Source: Thermus sp. LT1-2-5 (GTDB lineage Bacteria; Deinococcota; Deinococci; Deinococcales; Thermaceae). Taken from it: DNA of 64,000 nt. The stretch lies in contig NZ_BSRG01000004.1 in NCBI RefSeq assembly GCF_040363165.1, forward strand, positions 62,001 to 126,000, given 5' to 3'. Each line of letters begins with the position of its first letter. The first letter of the stretch is position 1. Of the stretch, positions 37,334-45,376 are shown one piece after another. The notes beneath the pieces are model-generated. The model made no database searches and was not told where the DNA came from. It saw only the letters and a list, made by a program, of their open reading frames with translations. The position numbers and the translations under genes were made by a program.

Positions 37334-38428
37334 ATGCCACGAGAAGCCAGAGCCGCATATAACAAACTTCGCCGCGCCCTGGAGGAACGGCTGGTCCTCC
37401 TCCGCCGCTTCGGGGGGATAGACCTTCACCTGGTCCAGGTGGCTAATGAGGAGTGGCTTTACATGCTTCAGGAAGACACCCGTCATTCCCTGGCTATAGA
37501 AGGCTATTTCGCCACGGAGCGGGAACTCCGGGACGTCCTCAAGGGGAAAAAGGGCGCCGTTGAGGTTTTGAACTACTTTCGCACGGCCCAGTTCGTCTAC
37601 GAGCAGGCCCTTCAGGACCTGCAGGAGGAGGCTTGGCATCTGGACGTGGCCTTTGTGAACAACATCCACGGCCAGCTTTTCCGGGAAACGGATCTGGAGA
37701 AAGAGCGGGGGAGGCCTGCTGACGGGGTAGAGCGCCGCATCCAGGGGGCCAAGGTGAGGCCACCCTTGGAGGCGAGCGACTACCTTCGGGCCTTTGTCAA
37801 GGCGGTTCCCCAAATCCTACGACGGGACGACCTTCTGGAAGCCTTGGCCAAGGTCCACGTTCTCTTTGAGGCCATCCACCCTTACCGGGACGGAAACGGG
37901 CGGGTAGGGCGGCTTGTGCTCAACTATGTGGCCATCCGCAGCGGCCTGCCTCCCCTGGTGGTCAAGGGCCTCGAGGCCGAAGACCGCAACCGCTACTACA
38001 AGGCCCTGGAGCGAGCGGACCAAGGCTTCCAGCAAGGGTTTCCCCCGCCTACGCCCGAGGCTTTGGTGGAGGCGTTGGACTTGGGCGACTGGGTGCCCTT
38101 AGCTTCCCTCCTGGGGGAGTCCCTTCTCGCCCGCTTGGATAACGTCGTGGCCCTGGCCCTCTTGCGCTTTGCCGACCTCTTGCCCTTGGAGGAGGTGGCC
38201 CGGGCCCTGGGGGTGGCGAAGCCCATCCTTTACGTTTGGGTGGATAGGGGTAGGCTCGTGGTGTACCGTCGGGCGGGGAGAGGGCCTCTTCGCTCGCACC
38301 CTTGGCTCTTCCTGGGGACGCGGGAGCGGGCGGCTCCTTTACCTGAGCCGCTTCCTCCCGTTCGTCCGGACTGGCCTGAGCGGGTGAAGGACCTTCAGCG
38401 CCTCCTCTTTCACCCGGAGGACTTCTGA
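37334..38428 (+). CDS. Fic-family protein with N-terminal inhibitory motif and C-terminal HTH
   Basis: 364 residues. The Fic core motif HPYRDGNGRVGR is at 182-193 with catalytic His182 and the Asp/Asn/Arg set intact. An inhibitory-helix motif S-L-A-I-E-G (52-57) fits (S/T)xxxE(G/N), so it is a class II, N-terminally autoinhibited Fic protein. After residue 265 comes an HTH-like segment, LPLEEVARALGVAKPILYVWVDRGRLVVYRR. Fic enzymes transfer AMP or other nucleotide groups to protein hydroxyls. The fusion suggests DNA binding, perhaps autoregulation. It stands alone, with no FicA-type antitoxin. The 3' end overlaps the convergent MFS gene by 19 bp. Confidence 0.87.
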   Translation: MPREARAAYNKLRRALEERLVLLRRFGGIDLHLVQVANEEWLYMLQEDTRHSLAIEGYFATERELRDVLKGKKGAVEVLNYFRTAQFVYEQALQDLQEEAWHLDVAFVNNIHGQLFRETDLEKERGRPADGVERRIQGAKVRPPLEASDYLRAFVKAVPQILRRDDLLEALAKVHVLFEAIHPYRDGNGRVGRLVLNYVAIRSGLPPLVVKGLEAEDRNRYYKALERADQGFQQGFPPPTPEALVEALDLGDWVPLASLLGESLLARLDNVVALALLRFADLLPLEEVARALGVAKPILYVWVDRGRLVVYRRAGRGPLRSHPWLFLGTRERAAPLPEPLPPVRPDWPERVKDLQRLLFHPEDF

Positions 38429-39549
38429 AGCAAGGGCAGGTAGAGCCCTAGGGCCAAAAGGAGCAGGAGGAGAAGCCCTCCAAAGGCCCACGCGTACCCC
38501 AGGCTTCCCACCACGACCCCCACCCCCCACTGCAGGAGGAAGGTGCCGCCGATGCCGAAGAGGTTCACCAGGGTGGTGCCCCGGCCCACCAGGTGGCCTG
38601 GCACCAGTTCCCGGGCCTGGGTGAGGGTGAGGATGTTGAAGGCTCCGAAGAAGCCTAAAAGGGCGTAGGCGGGGGCCAAGAGCTTAAGGAGGAGCAAAAG
38701 GAGGCCTAGGGCGAAGGCCAAGGCGGAGAGGAAAAGCACCCGGGCCGTGCCCAGGCGGTCCGCTAGGTACCCGGACACGAGGAACCCCAAGACCGCCATC
38801 CCCGAGTAGAGGAAAAGGAGGTTCCCCACCGCCACCGCCGCAAGCCCCAGGTGGTACCCGTACGCTCCCGCCCAAAGGGTCTGGAGGGCCAGGAAGCTCC
38901 CGGCGAAGGCCAGGGCCAAGAAGGCCACCCGGAGGAGCCTCCCGTTTCCCCAAACCTCCCTCAGCCCCCCACCCCCCCCGGCCTTGGGCCAGGGAACCCC
39001 CGGGGGGGTGTTCCGCACCCCCAGGTAGATGGCCAGGGCCACCCCCACCACCGCCAAGGCCGCGAGGAGAAAGACCCCCCGCCAGCCCAGGGCCTCCTTG
39101 AGGAGGGCTAAGGGCGTGGCCGCCAAAAGCCCCCCCGTGGCCCCGAGGCCCACCAGCAGGGTGGAAACCGTGGCGTAGGTTTTGGGGAACCAGAGGCTAA
39201 AGGCCTTGAGGGAACCCATGAGGGCCGCGGCCATGCCCACCCCGATGAGGGCCCGGCCCAGGGCCAAGACGGGAAAGCTCGGCGCCAGGGCGAAGACCAC
39301 GCTCCCTAAGGCGGCCACCAGGAGGAGGGCCGGGGTCACCACCCGGGGGCCTACCCGGTCCAAAAACCCTCCTAAAGGGAGTTGCACCGCGGCGAAGGCT
39401 AAGTAGAAGAGGCTCGTCATGAAGCCGAGCTCCGCCGGCCCAAGCCCCAGGTCCTGGGAGAGGTCTTTGGCCAGCACCGCATTGGCCGAGCGGTAGAAGT
39501 AGGAGAGGAAATAGCCCAGGGTGAAAAGGAAAAACACCCGCGCCGCCAT
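38410..39549 (-). CDS. MFS transporter
   Basis: 379 residues, 12 membrane helices. YFLSYFYRSANAVLAKDLSQDLGLGPAELGFMTSLFYLAFAAVQLPLGGFLDRVGPR contains the MFS motif A region; the second half repeats it (SGYLADRLGTAR). A sugar-phosphate or nitrate/drug role cannot be decided. GGAGGTGAT lies directly before the ATG. Downstream of two EamA exporter genes, probably one operon. Confidence 0.85.
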   Translation of the reverse strand: MAARVFFLFTLGYFLSYFYRSANAVLAKDLSQDLGLGPAELGFMTSLFYLAFAAVQLPLGGFLDRVGPRVVTPALLLVAALGSVVFALAPSFPVLALGRALIGVGMAAALMGSLKAFSLWFPKTYATVSTLLVGLGATGGLLAATPLALLKEALGWRGVFLLAALAVVGVALAIYLGVRNTPPGVPWPKAGGGGGLREVWGNGRLLRVAFLALAFAGSFLALQTLWAGAYGYHLGLAAVAVGNLLFLYSGMAVLGFLVSGYLADRLGTARVLFLSALAFALGLLLLLLKLLAPAYALLGFFGAFNILTLTQARELVPGHLVGRGTTLVNLFGIGGTFLLQWGVGVVVGSLGYAWAFGGLLLLLLLALGLYLPLLQKSSG

Positions 39550-39550
39550 A

Positions 39551-40363
39551 TCACCTCCGGTTTAAGGCTACCCCTAAAAGGATGAGGGCGCCGCCCCAAA
39601 GGGCCTCCGCCCGCAAGGGCTCGCCCGCCAAGGGCCAGGCGAAAAGGGCTCCGGCCACGGGTTCCAGCATGGCCAGCAGGGTGGCCTCCCGGGCGGGGAC
39701 CAGCCGCACCCCTTGCAGGAAGAGGGCGAAGGGGAGGAGGGTCCCGAAAAGGACAAGGTACCCCACCGCGCCCCAGGCCTCGAGGTCCAAGGTGAGGAGG
39801 TGGGGCAGGTTTAGGAGGAGGACGGGCAAGGAGAGGAGGCTACCTACCCCGGTGGCCACCCCCAGGCTCACCAGGGGCGGGGTCTTTAGCCCCTGGGAGC
39901 TTGCGGCGTAAAGGGCGAAGGAAAGGGCGGCCAAAAGGCCAAAGGCCACGCCCCCGGGGCTACCCTCTAGCCCCTTTCTCCCCGCCACCAGGATGTAGGC
40001 CCCCAGGAGGGCCAAGGCCACCCCCAAAAGGGCCCGGGCGGGAAGCCTTTCCCGGCGGAGGAGGGCGTAGAGGGTGAGGAGGGCAGGGGCTAGGTACTGG
40101 AGGAAGATCCCGGTGGCTACCGTGGTGGTGTGGATGGCCAGGTAGTAAAAGGCCTGGGCCCCGGAAAGGGCGAAGCCCACGGCCAGGAGGCGGCGCCTTT
40201 CTTCCGGCCTTGGGGGGTGGTGGAGGACGAGGGGAAGGAGAAGGAGGAAGCTCAGGAGAAAGCGCAAGGGGATGAGGACCCCCGGGGGGATGCCCTCCAT
40301 GAAACGCCCCGCCAAGGCCCCTCCCAGGCCCCAAAGGAGGGCGGCCAGGGCCACGAAGCTCAC
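39551..40363 (-). CDS. EamA-family (DMT) exporter
   Basis: 270 residues with ten membrane helices in two EamA repeats (about 1-130 and 138-268). PVAGALFAWPLAGEPL near residue 236 is the typical late-helix motif. DMT proteins of this size export metabolites such as amino acids. Its start overlaps the second EamA gene by 4 bp; it lies 1 bp before the MFS gene. Confidence 0.87.
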   Translation of the reverse strand: MSFVALAALLWGLGGALAGRFMEGIPPGVLIPLRFLLSFLLLLPLVLHHPPRPEERRRLLAVGFALSGAQAFYYLAIHTTTVATGIFLQYLAPALLTLYALLRRERLPARALLGVALALLGAYILVAGRKGLEGSPGGVAFGLLAALSFALYAASSQGLKTPPLVSLGVATGVGSLLSLPVLLLNLPHLLTLDLEAWGAVGYLVLFGTLLPFALFLQGVRLVPAREATLLAMLEPVAGALFAWPLAGEPLRAEALWGGALILLGVALNRR

Positions 40364-41247
40364 CGCCTACCCCCCACCACGGCCAGGCCCACGCCCAGGA
40401 GCAGGACCAAGGCCCCGAGGAGCACGGGAAGGCCGGGGAGCTCCCCAAAGAGCAAGAAGGCCAGGAGGCTCGCCCCCACCGGCTCGAAGAGGATGGCCAG
40501 GGTGACGAGGACCGGGGGGATGTGCCGCGTGGCCCAGTTGAAGCTGGTGTGCCCCACGAGTTGGGGCAGAAGGGCCATGAGGAGGATGTAGCCGTAGACG
40601 GCGGGGGGATACCCGCCGTACCTGCCCCCGAAGAGGTAAGGGAGGGGCAGGAGGACCAAGGCCGCCACGGTGTAGGCGACCCGAATGTACTCCAGGGTGG
40701 ATAGCCCCCGCCGCTGGGCCTCCCGCCCCAGGAGGAAGTAAAAGGAAACCGCCACCGCCCCTAAGACCGCCAGGAGGTCCCCCAAGAGGGGGTTTTCCCC
40801 CCCGCCCCCCTCCGCGTCCCCGAGCCCGATGAGAAGCCCACCTCCAAGGGCCACGGCCACCCCGAGGAGGGTGGTGCCGGAGGGCTTCTCCCCGAAGAAG
40901 AGCCAGCCGAAAAGGGTGACCCAGACAGGGTTGGTGGTGACAAGGGCGGTGCTTGCCGCCACGGAGGTGTAGGAGAGGGAGGTGATCCAGAAGGCGAAGT
41001 GGAGGGCTAAAAAGACCCCGGCCCCCACGGCGAAGGGAAGCCCTTTTTTCTCCCGCAAGGGCCTGAGCCAGCCCGGGGCGAGGAGCAGAGCGGCAAAACC
41101 CAGGCGCCCGGCGCTCATCACCAGGCTGAAGGCGAGGCTCCGGTCTTGGGAGGCCTCGAGGCTTAGGCGCACCAGGATGCTGCCGAAGCTGATGGCCAGG
41201 ATACCGGCGAGGAGCACGGCGAGGAGGGTGAGCCTCGAGGGGCGCAT
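40360..41247 (-). CDS. EamA-family (DMT) exporter
   Basis: 295 residues, ten helices, two EamA repeats; FWITSLSYTSVAASTALVTTNPVWVTLFGWLFFGEKP near residue 88 and FEPVGASLLAFLLFGELPGLPVLLGALVLL near 250 are the conserved repeats. Tandem with a second, diverged EamA gene, possibly acting as a heterodimer. Substrate unknown. First gene of the three-transporter operon. Confidence 0.88.
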   Translation of the reverse strand: MRPSRLTLLAVLLAGILAISFGSILVRLSLEASQDRSLAFSLVMSAGRLGFAALLLAPGWLRPLREKKGLPFAVGAGVFLALHFAFWITSLSYTSVAASTALVTTNPVWVTLFGWLFFGEKPSGTTLLGVAVALGGGLLIGLGDAEGGGGENPLLGDLLAVLGAVAVSFYFLLGREAQRRGLSTLEYIRVAYTVAALVLLPLPYLFGGRYGGYPPAVYGYILLMALLPQLVGHTSFNWATRHIPPVLVTLAILFEPVGASLLAFLLFGELPGLPVLLGALVLLLGVGLAVVGGRR

Positions 41248-41402
41248 GGCGGTATTCTTCCACGAAAAGGCGGGGCTTGCGAAGGGCTTTTCCCCGCCCC
41301 TTGCGGGGTCCTTTGATGATAGGGTTCAGGAAGTGTAGGTTTCCTTCCGGGACGGTGTAAAGGAGGGCTTCCGCCTGGGACAGGCGTCCTTACCTGGATT
41401 GG

Positions 41403-41408
41403 TATACT
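41403..41408 (+). promoter_or_regulatory. Extended -10 promoter of transhydrogenase operon
   Basis: TTGGTATACT: TATACT with the TGn extension, 18 nt before the ATG and followed by a perfect AAGGAGGT ribosome site. A 6-bp inverted repeat (CGCCTG-GGA-CAGGCG, 41372-41386) lies in the -35 region. Confidence 0.6.
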
Positions 41409-41426
41409 GCCCCCGAAGGAGGTCCT

Positions 41427-42554
41427 ATGGTGACCGTAGCGGTTCCCAAGGAACGGGCTCCCGGGGAAAGAAGGGTGGCCCTAGTGCCCGAGGTGGTGGC
41501 CCGCCTGGTGAAGGGGGGCGCCCGGGTGCGGGTGGAACGGGGCGCCGGGGAAGGCGCCCACCACCCGGACGCCGCCTACCAGGAGGCGGGGGCGGAGGTG
41601 GTGGAGCGAGGAGAGCTTCTAAAAGGCGCCAACCTCCTCTTCACCGTCCAACCCCCTCCGGAGGACCTCATCCAGGCGCTGGAGCCTGGAGCCATCGTGG
41701 TGGGCTTTGTCCAGGCCCACAAAAACCCCGACTTGGTACGCGCCTTAGCCGCCAAGAAGGCCACGGTGATCGCCATGGAACTCATCCCCCGCATCACCCG
41801 GGCCCAGAGCATGGACGCCCTCTCCAGCCAGGCCACGGTGGCGGGGTACCTGGCGGCGGTCCACGCGGCTAGGCTTTCCCCCCGCTTCTTCCCCATGCTC
41901 ACCACGGCGGCGGGCACCATCCGCCCGGCCAAGGTGATGGTCATGGGGGTGGGGGTGGCGGGGCTCATGGCCATCGCCACCGCCAAGCGTCTGGGTGCCC
42001 AGGTCTTCGCCTACGATGTGCGCAAGGCGGCGGTGGAACAGGCCGTCTCCTTGGGGGCCAAGCCCATCGAGCTTCCCATCAGCGCCGAGGGGGAAGGCGG
42101 CTACGCCCGGGAGCTCACCGAGGAGGAGAAGCGCATTCAGCACGAGGCCCTGCGCGAGCACGTGGCCGGGATGGACGTCCTCATCACTACCGCCCAGGTG
42201 CCGGGCCGCCGCGCCCCCATCCTCCTCACCGAGGACATGATGGAAAGGCTCAAGCCGGGGACCGTGGTGGTGGACCTGGCGGCGGAAAGCGGGGGCAACT
42301 GCGTCCTCACCAAGCCGGGGGAGGTGGTGGAGGTGCGGGGGGTACGGATCTATGGCCCCTTAAACCTCCCCAGCGAGCTTTCCGTGCACGCCTCGGAGAT
42401 GTACGCCAAAAACCTCTTCAACCTCTCTAGCCTCCTCATCGAGAAGGGCGAGTTTGCGCCCAAGTGGGAGGACGAGATCGTCCAAGGTGCGCTCCTGATG
42501 AAGGAAGGGGAGATCCTGCACGGGCCCACCAAGGCCCTTCTGGGAGGTGCGTGA
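41427..42554 (+). CDS. pntA: NAD(P) transhydrogenase subunit alpha part 1 (dI domain)
   Basis: 375 residues. VAVPKERAPGERRVALVPE opens the alanine-dehydrogenase/PNT N-terminal domain; the NAD-binding fold contains MVMGVGVAGLMAIATAKRLGA near residue 172 and the RIQHEALREHVAGMDVLITTAQVPGRRAP segment typical of dI. It binds NADH for hydride transfer to NADP driven by the proton gradient. AAGGAGGT precedes the ATG. The alpha subunit is split in two genes here. Confidence 0.93.
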   Translation: MVTVAVPKERAPGERRVALVPEVVARLVKGGARVRVERGAGEGAHHPDAAYQEAGAEVVERGELLKGANLLFTVQPPPEDLIQALEPGAIVVGFVQAHKNPDLVRALAAKKATVIAMELIPRITRAQSMDALSSQATVAGYLAAVHAARLSPRFFPMLTTAAGTIRPAKVMVMGVGVAGLMAIATAKRLGAQVFAYDVRKAAVEQAVSLGAKPIELPISAEGEGGYARELTEEEKRIQHEALREHVAGMDVLITTAQVPGRRAPILLTEDMMERLKPGTVVVDLAAESGGNCVLTKPGEVVEVRGVRIYGPLNLPSELSVHASEMYAKNLFNLSSLLIEKGEFAPKWEDEIVQGALLMKEGEILHGPTKALLGGA

Positions 42555-42856
42555 TGGAGTTCGGCTTCTGGTCCGCCCTTTACATCTTCGTGCTCACGGC
42601 CTTCTTGGGCTACGAGCTCATCACCCGGGTGCCGGTGATCCTCCACACCCCCCTCATGTCCGGGTCCAACTTCATCCACGGGGTGGTGGTGGTGGGGGCC
42701 ATGGTGGTCCTGGGGCATGCGGAAACCGGCTTGGAAAAGCTCATCGGCTTCCTGGGCGTGATCCTGGGGGCAGCCAACGCCGCCGGGGGGTATGCGGTCA
42801 CCGTGCGCATGTTGGAGATGTTTGAGAAGAAGCCCGGCAAGGGGGGTGGTCAGTAA
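42554..42856 (+). CDS. pntA2: NAD(P) transhydrogenase subunit alpha part 2
   Basis: 100 residues with three membrane helices (about 5-23, 38-58, 65-85). LITRVPVILHTPLMSGSNFIHGVVVVGAMVVLG is the membrane-domain signature. It forms the proton channel with PntB. It starts on the pntA stop (TGATG) and ends on the pntB start (TAATG), so the three subunits are translationally coupled. Confidence 0.92.
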   Translation: MEFGFWSALYIFVLTAFLGYELITRVPVILHTPLMSGSNFIHGVVVVGAMVVLGHAETGLEKLIGFLGVILGAANAAGGYAVTVRMLEMFEKKPGKGGGQ

Positions 42857-44208
42857 TGGACCTCATCCAGGCGGCCTACTTCGTGGTGGCCATCCTTTTC
42901 ATCGTGGGCCTGAAGCGCATGGCCCATCCCACCACCGCCAAAAGCGGCATCGTCTGGGCGGGCTGGGGCATGGTCCTGGCGGTCTTGGCCACCTTCTTCT
43001 GGCCGGAGATGGGGAACTTCGGCCTCATGCTCCTGGCCTTGGCCTTGGGTTCCGTGGTGGCCTGGTGGGCGGCGGTGCGGGTGGCCATGACGGACATGCC
43101 CCAGATGGTGGCCATCTACAACGGCATGGGCGGGGGCGCTGCCGCCACCATCGCTGCGGTGGAGCTTCTGAAGGGGGCCTTTGAGAACGCTGGGCTCATG
43201 GCCCTGGCCATCCTGGGCGGGCTCATCGGCTCGGTGGCCTTCACGGGAAGCCTCATCGCCTTCGCCAAGCTCCAGGGCCTCATGCGGAGCCGCCCCATCC
43301 TCTTCCCGGGGCAGAAGGTGGTCAACGCCCTGGTCCTCTTGGTCACGGTGGTCCTGGGCTTTTCCCTCCTCTGGAACGACCCCACCTTGAGTATCGTCCT
43401 CTTCTTCCTCCTCGCCCTCCTGTTTGGCGTGCTCATGACCCTACCCATTGGCGGGGGGGACATGCCCGTGGCCATCTCCTTTTACAACGCCTTCACCGGC
43501 ATGGCCGTGGGCTTTGAGGGCTTCGCCGTGGGCAACCCAGCCCTCATGGTGGCGGGCACCCTGGTGGGGGCGGCGGGTACCCTCCTCACCGTGCTCATGG
43601 CGAGGGCCATGAACCGCTCGGTTTGGAACGTGCTGGTGGGCGGGTTCGGCGTGGAGCAGGAGGCGGGGGAGGTCAAGGGGAGCCTCAAGCCCATCGACGT
43701 GGAGGACGCCGCCGTGATGCTGGCCTACGCCAACAAGGTGGTCTTCGTCCCGGGCTACGGCATGGCCCTTTCCCAAGCCCAGCACAAGGTGAAGGAGTTG
43801 GCCGACCTCCTGGAAAGCCGGGGCGTGGAGGTGAAGTTCGCCATCCACCCCGTGGCGGGGCGGATGCCAGGGCACATGAACGTGCTTTTGGCGGAGGCCG
43901 GGGTGGACTACGACAAGCTCAAGGACCTGGAGGAGATCAACCCCGAGTTCCCCACCGTGGACGTGGCGGTGGTCATCGGGGCCAACGACGTGGTGAACCC
44001 CGCCGCCCGCCGCCCGGGAAGCCCCCTCTACGGCATGCCCATCCTGGACGTGGACAAGGCCAAGAACGTCATCGTCATCAAGCGGGGGCAGGGGAAGGGC
44101 TTCGCTGGGGTGGAAAACGAGCTCTTCTACGCCGACAACACCCGCATGCTCTACGGGGACGCCCAGCAGGTCTTGACCCAGCTCACCCAGGCTCTGAAGA
44201 AGCTTTAG
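42856..44208 (+). CDS. pntB: NAD(P) transhydrogenase subunit beta
   Basis: 450 residues: eight to nine membrane helices (1-265) and the NADP-binding dIII domain (about 275-450). GYGMALSQAQHKVKELADLLESRGVEVKFAIHPVAGRMPGHMNVLLAEA and GANDVVNPAARRPGSPLYGMPILDVDKAKNVIVIKRGQGKGFAGVENEL are the dIII signatures. It supplies NADPH using the proton motive force. A strong terminator follows. Confidence 0.95.
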   Translation: MDLIQAAYFVVAILFIVGLKRMAHPTTAKSGIVWAGWGMVLAVLATFFWPEMGNFGLMLLALALGSVVAWWAAVRVAMTDMPQMVAIYNGMGGGAAATIAAVELLKGAFENAGLMALAILGGLIGSVAFTGSLIAFAKLQGLMRSRPILFPGQKVVNALVLLVTVVLGFSLLWNDPTLSIVLFFLLALLFGVLMTLPIGGGDMPVAISFYNAFTGMAVGFEGFAVGNPALMVAGTLVGAAGTLLTVLMARAMNRSVWNVLVGGFGVEQEAGEVKGSLKPIDVEDAAVMLAYANKVVFVPGYGMALSQAQHKVKELADLLESRGVEVKFAIHPVAGRMPGHMNVLLAEAGVDYDKLKDLEEINPEFPTVDVAVVIGANDVVNPAARRPGSPLYGMPILDVDKAKNVIVIKRGQGKGFAGVENELFYADNTRMLYGDAQQVLTQLTQALKKL

Positions 44209-44220
44209 CGCCAAAGAAAG

Positions 44221-44245
44221 CCGCCCCGGGGAAACCCCGGGGCGG
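44221..44245 (+). terminator. Terminator after pntB
   Basis: Perfect 11-bp stem CCGCCCCGGGG/CCCCGGGGCGG with AAA loop, then TCGTCT; it lies between convergent pntB and the E2-like gene and could act on both. Confidence 0.7.
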
Positions 44246-44249
44246 TCGT

Positions 44250-45356
44250 CTAAGCGAGCAGGAGCACGGGGTTTTCCAAGTAGAGGGCCACCCTTTCCAA
44301 AAGTTTCCGGGCCAGGGGGGCTTCCAGGCCCGAGGCGGCCAGGACCCCTTCTGGGGAGAGGAAGAGGCTTGGGCGGCCCGTGTGGAACTCTTCTTCCCCG
44401 GCGAAGCAGAGGAGGCCTTCGCCCGTTTCGCCCGTTTCTTGCCGGAAGAGGGCGAGGAAGTCCCCTAGGGGCCTTAGCCCCATGGCCGTTTCCCCCTCCA
44501 CCCGGCCCAGGAGGGGCCTTAGGGGAAGTTCCAGTTCCGCTAGGGCCCTTTCTGCCCCTTTGAGGAGGAAGGGCAAGGGGTTTTCCGGCACCCCGTGGAA
44601 CTGGGCAAAGGCCTTTAGGGCGTCTTGCAGGGGGGTGGGGTCGAAACGGCGGCGGTAGACCCTGAGGAGGGTGAAGGCGGGCGTAGCTGCGGTGGGGGCC
44701 CCTGGGATGGGGGCGGGGGCTGGGGGCGAGGGTTCGGGGGAAGGCGGGGCGGTTTCCTCAGCCAGGAAGTCCTCCTCGGCTAAAAGCGTTTCGGGGACGG
44801 CTTCTTCCTCGGCCAGGAAGGCGGCCAGCTCTTCCTCCAAGGAGCTTGGAGCGGTCTTCTCCGGTTCCGCCTCCTCGGACAAGAGGGCCTCGAGCTCCGC
44901 CTCCAGGGGGCTTGGGGCGGGTTCTTCCGGGGGAAGGGCCAGGTCCTCCTCGATGACAGGGGGCGGCTCCTCCGCCACCACCAGGGCTTCTTCCTCCAAG
45001 TCCAGGTCCAGGTCCATTTCCTCCAGGACCGGCTCCAGTTCCAAGGCCTCTTCCTCCAGCTCTTCTATCTGCACCGTGGGCGTCTTGGGGGGCTCGGGGA
45101 GGAGCTCCGAAAGGTCCACCCCTTCCTTCCCCAAGGCCTCTTGGGCCCGCCGCAGGTCTTCTTCCGGCAGGACGGGGGGCGGCTCCTCCGGCATGGGGGG
45201 CAGGTCCACCTCCCCCGCCATCACCTTGGCCAAAAAGGCCAGGATGTCCCGCTCCACGATGGTTCCCTCGGGGCCCGTGCCTTGGAGGCGGCGCCAGTCT
45301 ATGCCGTTCTCCTCGGCCAGCCGCCTTGCCAGGGGCGTGATCTTGGGTTCTTCCAT
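44250..45356 (-). CDS. E2-like protein with E3-binding domain, lacking lipoyl domain and active site
   Basis: 368 residues in three parts. Residues 4-45 form a peripheral-subunit-binding domain (TPLARRLAEENGIDWRRLQGTGPEGTIVERDILAFL), as in 2-oxoacid dehydrogenase E2. About 50-225 is a very acidic Glu/Pro/Ala linker. About 228-368 reads as a diverged E2 catalytic domain: FTLLRVYRRRFDPTPLQDALKAF at the start and LLERVALYLENPVLLLA at the end, like the last helix of E2. The HxxxDG catalytic motif is replaced by SGLEAPLA and no lipoyl domain exists, so acyl transfer is unlikely. A structural or regulatory partner of E1/E3 is an inference. Confidence 0.75.
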   Translation of the reverse strand: MEEPKITPLARRLAEENGIDWRRLQGTGPEGTIVERDILAFLAKVMAGEVDLPPMPEEPPPVLPEEDLRRAQEALGKEGVDLSELLPEPPKTPTVQIEELEEEALELEPVLEEMDLDLDLEEEALVVAEEPPPVIEEDLALPPEEPAPSPLEAELEALLSEEAEPEKTAPSSLEEELAAFLAEEEAVPETLLAEEDFLAEETAPPSPEPSPPAPAPIPGAPTAATPAFTLLRVYRRRFDPTPLQDALKAFAQFHGVPENPLPFLLKGAERALAELELPLRPLLGRVEGETAMGLRPLGDFLALFRQETGETGEGLLCFAGEEEFHTGRPSLFLSPEGVLAASGLEAPLARKLLERVALYLENPVLLLA

Positions 45357-45364
45357 CTTGGCCC

Positions 45365-45370
45365 TATGAT
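45365..45370 (+). promoter_or_regulatory. Leaderless -10 box (TATGAT) for aminopeptidase gene
   Basis: TATGAT exactly 6 nt before the GTG at 45377; TTGGGT at 16 nt upstream (45343-45348) is a possible -35. Confidence 0.55.
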
Positions 45371-45371
45371 A
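45366..45371 (-). promoter_or_regulatory. -10 box (TATCAT) for E2-like gene
   Basis: TATCAT on the minus strand, 9 nt from the ATG at 45356; it shares 5 bp with the divergent TATGAT box. Confidence 0.45.
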
Positions 45372-45376
45372 ACAGG

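Noticed and set aside
41248-41426. Riboswitch in the 179-bp region before the transhydrogenase operon
   Set aside because: The TATACT promoter lies only about 18 nt before the ATG, so most of the region is upstream of transcription; only small hairpins are seen.
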